A stretch of 11,600 nt of DNA from Candidatus Dormiibacterota bacterium (lineage in GTDB: Bacteria; Chloroflexota; Dormibacteria; Dormibacterales; Dormibacteraceae): positions 1-11,600 of the forward strand of contig CATPBF010000147.1 in assembly GCA_955652585.1 (NCBI GenBank). Reading direction: 5' to 3'. Below the pieces are notes generated by a model. That model had not been told where the DNA came from. It did not search any database and saw only the letters and a program-made list of their open reading frames with translations. The position numbers were made by a program, and so were the translations under genes. This document shows positions 1-5,362 of the stretch, one piece after another (position 1 is the stretch's first letter; each line of letters starts with the position of its first letter).

Positions 1-1
1 C

Positions 2-1075
2 TTCAAATTCAGTGATGCGCGCGACGAGGTCGGGGCCTGGGTCGGCGAGCGGACCATTCCTGTCGCGCGGCTCGTCGCCGGCAAGCTCCGGTCTGCTGCC
101 CTGCCTCTGCGGCTCTGCTATGCGGGAGCCGTTTTGTCCGCGGACGAAGGGCGTTTTCACCAGCGGCGCGAGACGTACCAGGTGGGCGCGGAGCTGGTAG
201 GCGCCTCGGGTCCGGCGGCTGACGCCGAGGTGATCGCGCTCGCGGCGCGCTGTCTCGAAGCAGCTGGGCTGCGTCAGTACCAGGTCGACGTCGGCCACTC
301 GGAGTTTTTCCAGGGCATCATGGACGCCGTCCGGCTGCCGGCAGCGGTCAAGGCCGGCGTGCGTAGCGCTCTGGCCGCGCGGGACTTCGTCGCCCTCGAG
401 GAGCTGCTCGCACGTACTTCGCTTCGCTCCGCCGAGCACGAGCTGCTTTTGAAGTTCCCCGCCCTTCGTGGCGGATCGGAGATCCTCGAAGCGGCGGGCG
501 GGCTGGTCCGCAACCGCCGTTCGGAGCAGGCCCTCGCCGAGCTGGCCCGCGTCCAGGAGCTGCTGGTGGCGCATGGGCTCGGCGCGGTCGTCGGCCTCGA
601 CCTGGGCGCCATCCGCGACTTCGACTACTACACCGGCGTCATCTTCGAAGGCTACGGTCCGGACCTGGGCCGGCCGGTCGCGCAGGGCGGCCGATACGAC
701 CGGCTGCTCGAGCGCTTCGGCCGGCCCGCGCCGGCGACGGGGTTCGTGGTCCAGCTCGATCTCGTATGGGAGCTGCTGGCCCGCGGAGGGCGGGCGCCTT
801 TGCCCCGCATCGATGCCGCCCTCGCGTGGACCGGATCGGGCCAGGGCACGGCCATGCGCCTCGGCTCGACGCTGCGTTTGTTCGGCATGCGCGCCGTGGT
901 CGACACTGAGGCGAGGCGCGACCGCGAGGCGCGTGCGTGGTGGCGAGCGGTTGGCGCTGAGAACCTCATCCAGTGTCGAGGCACCGCGAAGGTCGCCTGG
1001 ACATCGCGTGGCGGGCGCACCCGCTCGCTGCCGCCGGAACAGCTTGCGGCTCGGCTCGCGGGAGCCCATTCGTGA
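2..1075 (+). CDS. hisZ: ATP phosphoribosyltransferase regulatory subunit HisZ (5' partial)
   Basis: This is a HisRS-like paralogue that binds short-form HisG and makes it active and histidine-sensitive at the first step of histidine synthesis; it does not charge tRNA. The frame is open from base 2 with no stop, and the first residues (FKFSDARDEVG) already match the conserved interior of the family, so the true start lies upstream. A TTG at 134 is only an internal codon. About 357 residues are present, against a usual total near 390. Diagnostic blocks are ARLVAGKLRSAALPLRLCYAG, the YQVGAELVG strand, DLGAIRDFDYYTGVIFEGY, and GGRYDRLLERFG followed by PATGF. Odd points: the usual LRPDMT-type stretch reads WVGERT, and the FRxE-like motif 2 reads VLSADE, so ligand-binding motifs are eroded. 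hisG follows with a 4-bp GTGA overlap, which supports HisZ over a true histidyl-tRNA synthetase. Confidence in family is high. Confidence 0.9.
   Translation, partial: FKFSDARDEVGAWVGERTIPVARLVAGKLRSAALPLRLCYAGAVLSADEGRFHQRRETYQVGAELVGASGPAADAEVIALAARCLEAAGLRQYQVDVGHSEFFQGIMDAVRLPAAVKAGVRSALAARDFVALEELLARTSLRSAEHELLLKFPALRGGSEILEAAGGLVRNRRSEQALAELARVQELLVAHGLGAVVGLDLGAIRDFDYYTGVIFEGYGPDLGRPVAQGGRYDRLLERFGRPAPATGFVVQLDLVWELLARGGRAPLPRIDAALAWTGSGQGTAMRLGSTLRLFGMRAVVDTEARRDREARAWWRAVGAENLIQCRGTAKVAWTSRGGRTRSLPPEQLAARLAGAHS
1061..1064 (+). promoter_or_regulatory. Shine-Dalgarno for hisG (decides GTG 1072)
   Basis: GGAG lies 7 nt before the GTG at 1072, inside the last codons of hisZ. The alternative in-frame GTG at 1123 has no comparable SD at a suitable distance. 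This favours initiation at 1072, which means the repeat at 1083-1130 is translated. Confidence 0.6.
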
Positions 1076-1767
1076 AGGGCAAGGGCAATTCACGCCCCTC
1101 TCCCAAACCCTCCCCCCGAAGGGTGGAGGGAAAAATTTCCATCGCCGTGCCGACCGGCATGCTTCTGCCTGGCGCGCTTCGCCTGCTTGCGCACGCCGGC
1201 GTCATGCGCCTCAGCGCAGCCGAGCTCGGCCGCCGGTTGCTGGTGGAGCGCTCGGGCGTGCGGGTGATTCTTGTCCGCCCTGCCGACGTGCCCGCCTATG
1301 TCGACCACGGCGCCGCCGACATCGGCATCGTCGGCAAAGACGTGCTCTGGGAATCAGACGGTTCTCACTACGAGCTGGTCGACCTGCATTTCGGACCATG
1401 CCGCCTGGTCCTGGCGGTGCCCGAGGAATCGAAGTTGAACGGACCCGAGACATGGCCACCGCTTCTGCGGGTCGCGACCAAGCTTCCGCGCACCACTGCA
1501 GCCTGGTTCGAGGCTCGAGGTCAGGCGGTCGAGGTCGTGCGGCTGCACGGGTCGGTCGAGCTCGCTCCCCAGGTCGGGTTGGTCGACGGCATCGTCGACC
1601 TGACGGCGAGCGGGCGCACGCTGCGCGAGAACAAGCTGCGCATTACGGCGACGCTGGGTTCGTCGACAGCTCGCCTCATCGGCAACCAGGCCAGCCTCAA
1701 GACACGCACGGACGCCGTCCAGGCCATGGTGGCCCGGCTGCGGGAGGCTGCGAACGATGGCAATTAA
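1072..1767 (+). CDS. hisG: ATP phosphoribosyltransferase catalytic subunit, short form (HisG)
   Basis: It catalyses ATP + PRPP to phosphoribosyl-ATP, the first committed step of histidine synthesis, as a hetero-complex with HisZ in the cytoplasm. From GTG 1072 it is 231 residues; short HisG proteins are usually near 210 and lack the C-terminal regulatory domain, as here. Visible motifs are ISIAVPTG at residues 22-29 (normally the extreme N-terminus), ADIGIVGKDVL near 82-92, EESKLNGP near 118-125, and the PRPP loop GIVDLTASGRTLRENKL at 173-189. The start overlaps the hisZ stop as GTGA. The first 20 or so residues (VKGKGNSRPSPKPSPRRVEG) are not family-like; they are the translation of a palindromic repeat. 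A GTG at 1123 inside the repeat would give a more normal N-terminus (VEGKISIAVPTG) but lacks a good SD. The end overlaps hisD by 11 bp. Family call is very secure; the start is moderate. Confidence 0.93.
   Translation: MKGKGNSRPSPKPSPRRVEGKISIAVPTGMLLPGALRLLAHAGVMRLSAAELGRRLLVERSGVRVILVRPADVPAYVDHGAADIGIVGKDVLWESDGSHYELVDLHFGPCRLVLAVPEESKLNGPETWPPLLRVATKLPRTTAAWFEARGQAVEVVRLHGSVELAPQVGLVDGIVDLTASGRTLRENKLRITATLGSSTARLIGNQASLKTRTDAVQAMVARLREAANDGN
1083..1130 (+). repeat. Palindromic repeat copy A, inside the hisG 5' end
   Basis: A 48-bp segment ends in a hairpin: arm 1108-1117, loop GAA 1118-1120, arm 1121-1130, giving 9 of 10 pairs with one C/T mismatch. By hand alignment it matches about 38 of 48 positions, with one single-base gap, to the segment at 5272-5320 before argC, including a shared CTCACGCCCC-like stretch (here TTCACGCCCC). 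Reading is in frame with hisG if translation starts at 1072. Two copies prove only local repetition; that it is a dispersed genomic family is inference. Confidence 0.7.
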
Positions 1768-3026
1768 GCGATTCGACGTTGGGTCTTGGCTCGACTCGCC
1801 GCTGTCGCGCCGGCGGCTGGACCTCTCCCAGTTCGCCAAGGAACGCGCGGACGTGGCCGAGATCTGCGCGCGTGTGGCCGCGGACGGCGACGCTGCCCTG
1901 CGCGAATACGGCGAGAGATTCGACGGTTGGGCTCCGCGCGCTGGTGAGACGTTCCAGGTCCCGAACGGCGATCTTGTCGCTGCCGCAAATCGCCTCGCCA
2001 GCGCCGATCGCGCTGCTCTCGAGTTCGCAGCGCAAAGGATCCGAGACTTCCACTCGAAGCAGGTGCCCGCGGCGACCAGCGGATCGCCGGGATTGAAGTT
2101 GGTGACGAGGCCGGTGCGGCGCGCGGGCGTCTACGCGCCGGGCGGGCGCGCGTCCTATCCGTCGACCGTGCTCATGACAGTAATCCCGGCGCGTGTGGCG
2201 CGCGTACCAGAGGTCGTCCTCGCCACCCCGCCGCGCCCTGACGGGAGCGTACCGGCTGCGATCCTCGCCGCTGCGCACATCGCGGGTGTTGACGCCGTGT
2301 ACCGCATCGGCGGCGCGCAGGCGATCGCCGCCCTTGCCTACGGCACCAGCTCGATACCGCGTGTCGATGTCATCGCGGGCCCCGGCAACATCTACGTGAC
2401 CCTGGCCAAGAAAGAGGTGTTCGGCGCCGTCGGCGTGGACGGGATCGCCGGGCCGACCGAGGTGATGGTCATCGCCGACGCGGGCGCTCCCCGATTTCGT
2501 GGCGGCGGACCTGGCGGCTCAGCTGGAGCACGACCCGCTGGCGTGGGCCGTGCTGATCACCGACTCGGCTGCGCTCGCGGACCGCGTCGAGGAAGAGCTG
2601 CGTAGCCTGATCCGCGGATTGGAGCGTGCGCAGATCATCAATGCCGCCACCTGCTGCTTGATCGTGGCCGACGACCTCAGGCAGGCGATCAACCTGGCCA
2701 ACGACTTTGCTCCCGAGCATCTTCTGATCGTGGCCGAGGACGCGGGACGTCTGGCCACGCAGGTCGAGAATGCAGGCGCGATTTTCGTGGGAGCCTATGC
2801 GACCGTGCCCCTGGGCGACTACGCGGCGGGCCCCAACCATACGCTTCCAACGTCGGGCGCAGCGCGCTTCGCTTCACCCCTCGGTGTCTACAGCTTCATG
2901 AAGCGCAGCAGCGTGCTGAGCCTCAACCGCGGAGATCTCGAAATGCTTCGCGATGCGTGCGTGCGCCTCGCGGCGATGGAAGGCCTGAGCGCGCACGCGC
3001 ATGCGGTGGAGGTGCGACTTGAATAG
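1757..3026 (+). CDS. hisD: Histidinol dehydrogenase HisD, with an internal frameshift
   Basis: HisD is the zinc- and NAD-dependent enzyme that oxidises L-histidinol to L-histidine, the last two steps of the pathway. The start is ATG 1757, with GGAGG at 1743-1747 (9 nt away) and an 11-bp overlap with hisG. Residues 1-245 read normally through GGAQAIAAL, DVIAGPGNIYV and GIAGPTEVMVIAD. At CTCCCCGAT (2488-2495) the frame breaks: the original frame adds 38 unrelated residues and stops at 2605, while the frame starting at GAT 2493 continues the family sequence to TAG 3024-3026. Skipping one C gives a 422-residue protein with all expected active-site positions: Q255 and H258 (AQLEHD), E320-H321 (DFAPEHL), D354 (GDYAAGPNH) and H413 (LSAHAHA). 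An added CC instead of a deleted C would restore the usual family length at this loop. Without correction the product lacks all zinc and catalytic residues. Confidence 0.88.
2489..2492 (+). other. Frameshift site in hisD (CCCC run)
   Basis: The reading frame of hisD changes at four consecutive C bases, read as CCC CGA in the upstream frame and as CCC (C) GAT in the downstream frame. The net shift is +1, equivalent to one extra C or two missing C. Candidates are a homopolymer error, a real mutation, or +1 slippage of proline tRNA on CCC-C. I see no clear upstream stimulatory element like the one in prfB. Confidence 0.8.
3008..3013 (+). promoter_or_regulatory. Shine-Dalgarno for hisB (decides TTG 3019)
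   Basis: GGAGGT lies 5 nt before TTG 3019, within the last codons of hisD. The alternative ATG at 3001 has no SD and would add six residues not expected in the family, so TTG is preferred. Confidence 0.7.
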
Positions 3027-3606
3027 GGTCGGCGAGATCGTCCGCAAGAGCAAGGAGACGCAGCTGAAAGCTGGCGTCGTTCTGGAAGGACGCGGCCGTG
3101 TCAAGGTGTCGACCGGGCTCGCGTTCGTCGACCACATGCTGGAGCAGGTTGCGAGATACGGCGGATTCGACTTGACTTTCCGGGGCGCTGGCGACCTTCA
3201 GGTCGATTCGCATCACCTGGTCGAGGACGCGGGCATCGTGCTTGGCGAGGCGCTTTCCAAGGCGCTGGGCGATCGGGCGGGGATCACGCGCTTCGCGTCG
3301 GCGTACGCGCCGCTGGATGAAGCCCTCGCACGGGTGGTGGTCGACCTGGGGAAGCGTCCATACCTCTCGTACAACGTGCCCCTACGCGGGCGCATCGGCA
3401 CCCTGGAATCCGAGGTGCTGGAGGAGTTCTGGAAGGCGCTTTCGATCCATCTCGGTGCGACCATGCACGTCGACGTGATTCGTGGACGGAACCGACATCA
3501 CATTGCCGAGGCGACCTTCAAGGCGCTCGGTCTGGCGCTGCGCGAGGCCATGGCCGTACGTGGCGGCGGTAGCGGCGTCCCTTCCTCGAAAGGCTTGTTG
3601 GGATGA
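3019..3606 (+). CDS. hisB: Imidazoleglycerol-phosphate dehydratase HisB
   Basis: This Mn-dependent enzyme dehydrates imidazole glycerol phosphate to imidazole acetol phosphate. From TTG 3019 it is 195 residues, the normal size of the stand-alone dehydratase, so there is no fused phosphatase domain as in E. coli HisB. Metal-binding motifs are all present: FVDHMLEQVARYGGFDL at 37-52, DSHHLVED at 63-70, and the second repeat with RGRNRHHIAEATFKA at 155-169; the C-terminus GVPSSKGLLG is also typical. The TTG start is chosen for its strong SD and overlaps the hisD stop by 8 bp. The stop overlaps the hisH ATG as ATGA. No histidinol-phosphatase gene is visible nearby, so that step must be encoded elsewhere. 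Confidence 0.95.
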   Translation: MNRVGEIVRKSKETQLKAGVVLEGRGRVKVSTGLAFVDHMLEQVARYGGFDLTFRGAGDLQVDSHHLVEDAGIVLGEALSKALGDRAGITRFASAYAPLDEALARVVVDLGKRPYLSYNVPLRGRIGTLESEVLEEFWKALSIHLGATMHVDVIRGRNRHHIAEATFKALGLALREAMAVRGGGSGVPSSKGLLG

Positions 3607-4196
3607 TTGCCATCGTCGACTACGGGGTTGGCAACTTGCGCTCGGTCGAGCGCGCTCTGCTTCACGTCGGGGCCGAGCCAAGGCTCACAGCCGACGGCGA
3701 GGAGCTGCAGCACGCTGACGGTCTGGTGCTGCCGGGGGTCGGGGCTTTCGCTCCGGCTCTGGAAAAGCTTACGAACAGTGGAATCGGCCGGCGTGTGGTC
3801 GAGCTGGCCAAGCGAGGAAAGCCCGTGCTCGGGGTGTGCCTCGGTTACCAGCTGCTGTTCGAGGAGTCGATGGAGCACGGACGGCACCAGGGCCTTGGCC
3901 TGCTGGATGGTCGTGTAGTCAAGGTCAGTCACAGCACGCGATTGCCTGTGATCGGGTGGTGCCGCCTCACCCTGCAGGACGAGTCGCCGCTGTGGCGCGG
4001 AATCGCTGACCGCTCCTACTTCTATTTCGTGCACTCGTACACGCCCGATTCCTCTCGCCACACGATCGCGTCGACCGAGCACTCGCCGGCGGCGGCGGCG
4101 GCGCGCCTAAACGTGATGGGCACTCAGTTCCATCCCGAGAAGAGCGGACCGGACGGCCTGCGCGTGTACGAAAACTTCGTGGCCCTCTGCGGCTAG
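3603..4196 (+). CDS. hisH: Imidazole glycerol phosphate synthase, glutaminase subunit HisH
   Basis: HisH is a class I glutamine amidotransferase that hydrolyses glutamine and passes ammonia through the HisF barrel to make IGP and AICAR from PRFAR. The 197-residue length is normal. The start MIAIVDYGVGNLRSV and the oxyanion-region PGVGAF (44-49) are classical. The nucleophile is C79 in GVCLGYQLLFEES, and the triad is completed by H177 and E179 in GTQFHPEKSG. The usual PHxGWN motif reads PVIGWC here (115-120), replacing its His and Asn, while FYFVHSY is intact. The gene starts inside the hisB stop (ATGA) and ends 7 nt before hisF. Confidence 0.95.
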   Translation: MIAIVDYGVGNLRSVERALLHVGAEPRLTADGEELQHADGLVLPGVGAFAPALEKLTNSGIGRRVVELAKRGKPVLGVCLGYQLLFEESMEHGRHQGLGLLDGRVVKVSHSTRLPVIGWCRLTLQDESPLWRGIADRSYFYFVHSYTPDSSRHTIASTEHSPAAAAARLNVMGTQFHPEKSGPDGLRVYENFVALCG

Positions 4197-4203
4197 TGTC
4201 CAC

Positions 4204-4965
4204 ATGCCAGCAAAACGCATAATCCCGTGCCTCGACGTCGACGACGGCCGCGTCGTCAAGGGCGTTCGCTTCCAGAATCTGCGCGACGCCGGCGACCCCG
4301 CCGAGCTGGCGGCGCTTTATGACCGCGAAGGGGCGGACGAGGTCGTCTTCCTCGATATCACGGCGTCCTCGGACCATCGCGCCATCCTTCTGGATGCGGT
4401 CGCTCGCACGGCCGACGAGGTCTTCATTCCGCTCACTGTGGGCGGTGGGGTTCGCAGCGTCGACGACATGGCCGAGCTGCTGACCCACGGCGCCGACAAG
4501 GTATCGGTCAACACCGCGGCGCTCGCCGACCCTGACCTCCTCAGCCGCTGCGCCGAGGTGTTCGGGTCCCAATGCGTCGTGCTCGCGATCGACGCGAGGC
4601 GACGGGCCGACCGTCCTGGCTGGGAGGTGTTCAGCCACGGCGGCCGGCGCGCCACCGGGAAGGACGCGGTGGAATGGGCCGTCCTCGGAGAGCAGTTGGG
4701 AGCGGGGGAGATACTGCTGACCTCGATGGACAACGACGGAGTGCAGGACGGATATGACGTGGCCCTGCTGAAGGCGGTGAGCTCCGCTGTGCGCCTGCCG
4801 GTGATCGCATCAGGTGGGGCCGGCACGGCCGCCCACATGTATGAGGCTCTGACGGCCGGCGGCGCCGAGGCCGCCCTGGCTGCGTCGATCTTCCACTTCG
4901 GCGAGCTGACGATCCGCGCCGTCAAGGAAGACCTGGCGGCGCGCGGGTTGGAGATCAGGCGATGA
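4204..4965 (+). CDS. hisF: Imidazole glycerol phosphate synthase, cyclase subunit HisF
   Basis: HisF is a (beta/alpha)8-barrel that receives ammonia from HisH and cyclises PRFAR to IGP. It has 253 residues, the normal length. The two general acid/base residues fall at family positions: D11 in RIIPCLDV and D130 in CVVLAIDARR. Phosphate-binding segments VGGGVRS (79-85) and ASGGAGT near 199-205 are present, and GADEVVFLDITAS is a clean HisF signature that separates it from HisA. The ATG at 4204 lacks an obvious SD; translation is probably coupled to hisH, whose stop is 7 nt upstream. hisA, often placed between hisH and hisF, is absent without trace. The end overlaps hisI as ATGA. Confidence 0.96.
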   Translation: MPAKRIIPCLDVDDGRVVKGVRFQNLRDAGDPAELAALYDREGADEVVFLDITASSDHRAILLDAVARTADEVFIPLTVGGGVRSVDDMAELLTHGADKVSVNTAALADPDLLSRCAEVFGSQCVVLAIDARRRADRPGWEVFSHGGRRATGKDAVEWAVLGEQLGAGEILLTSMDNDGVQDGYDVALLKAVSSAVRLPVIASGGAGTAAHMYEALTAGGAEAALAASIFHFGELTIRAVKEDLAARGLEIRR

Positions 4966-5264
4966 AGCCGGACTTCTCGAAGGGGCTCGTTCCCGCTGTG
5001 GTCCAGGACGTGGACACGGGCAAGGTGCTCATGCTCGCTTTCATGGATGAAGAGGCGTGGACGAAGACCCGGGAAACCGGGAGGGCATGGTTCCACTCCC
5101 GCACGCGTGGCTTGTGGGAGAAGGGAGGGACCTCGGGAAACCTGATGGAGGTGATTGAGACCCGGCTCGACTGCGACACGGACGCGGTGCTGCTGCGGGT
5201 CAAGCCCGCCGGTCCCGCCTGCCATACCGGCGCCGAGTCCTGCTTCTTCAACGAACCCGATTGA
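4962..5264 (+). CDS. hisI: Phosphoribosyl-AMP cyclohydrolase HisI
   Basis: This zinc enzyme opens the adenine ring of phosphoribosyl-AMP to give ProFAR. At 100 residues it is the cyclohydrolase domain alone, with no HisE pyrophosphohydrolase domain fused. Motifs are GLVPAVVQDVDTGKVLMLAFM at the N-terminus (8-28), SRTRGLWEKGGTSGN (46-60), the Mg site DCDTD (70-74) and zinc cysteines C71, C87 (ACHTG) and C94 (SCFF). The ATG overlaps the hisF stop as ATGA, with GGAG at 4950-4953 as SD. It is the last his gene before the junction region; hisE must lie elsewhere. Confidence 0.95.
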   Translation: MKPDFSKGLVPAVVQDVDTGKVLMLAFMDEEAWTKTRETGRAWFHSRTRGLWEKGGTSGNLMEVIETRLDCDTDAVLLRVKPAGPACHTGAESCFFNEPD

Positions 5265-5271
5265 CGGGCTA

Positions 5272-5320
5272 GGGCAGCTCACGCCCCGCTCCCTGACCTT
5301 CTCCCCTCAAGGGGAGAGGG
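5272..5320 (+). repeat. Palindromic repeat copy B, between hisI and argC
   Basis: This 49-bp copy is related to 1083-1130. It ends in a hairpin with a 10-bp stem: 5297-5306 pairs with 5311-5320 around a TCAA loop, all pairs Watson-Crick except one G-T. There is no T tract after it, so it is not a standard intrinsic terminator, although it lies just after the his genes and could affect 3' end stability or read-through. It ends two bases before the first ARG-box-like site. Confidence 0.7.
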
Positions 5321-5322
5321 AA

Positions 5323-5361
5323 GGCGCATGTTTATGCAGCATGTTTGTATACTCATGCATC
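5323..5361 (+). promoter_or_regulatory. Tandem ARG-box-like operators for ArgR
   Basis: Two imperfect palindromes have the 5-4-5 layout of an ARG box: CGCAT-gttt-ATGCA at 5325-5338 and TGTAT-actc-ATGCA at 5346-5359. As 18-bp boxes (5323-5340 and 5344-5361) they are separated by 3 bp and lie 21 bp centre to centre, the classical spacing for one ArgR hexamer on two boxes. The half-site is TGCAT-like rather than the E. coli TGAAT. The position before argC, in a cluster that contains argR, fits repression of the whole arg unit. Confidence 0.7.
5348..5353 (+). promoter_or_regulatory. Putative argC promoter -10 element
   Basis: TATACT matches the sigma70 -10 consensus at five of six bases. It lies 9 nt before the argC ATG at 5363, so transcription would start at or within a few bases of the start codon; no SD exists, consistent with a leaderless or nearly leaderless mRNA. 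No good -35 is visible at 16-18 bp spacing. The element lies inside ARG box 2, so bound ArgR would exclude polymerase. Confidence 0.5.
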
Positions 5362-5362
5362 C

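Noticed and set aside
468..2096. Long 542-codon open frame overlapping hisZ, hisG and hisD
   Set aside because: Its residues are arginine/serine/alanine-rich low-complexity typical of an off-frame reading of GC-rich DNA, and the overlapped genes have clear families.
3001..3018. ATG 3001 as hisB start
   Set aside because: No SD precedes it, whereas TTG 3019 has GGAGGT at 5 nt and gives the usual N-terminus.
4317..5282. 321-codon open frame on the - strand opposite hisF/hisI
   Set aside because: Composition is typical of an antisense shadow, and it spans two well-defined his genes and their overlap.
5297..5330. Copy B hairpin as a rho-independent terminator of the his operon
   Set aside because: The stem is strong but is followed by AAGGCGC, not a T tract, so the standard terminator pattern is not met.
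5345..5362. TTG 5345 as argC start
   Set aside because: It lies in ARG box 2 upstream of the -10 hexamer, has no SD, and would add six residues not seen in the family; ATG 5363 fits better.
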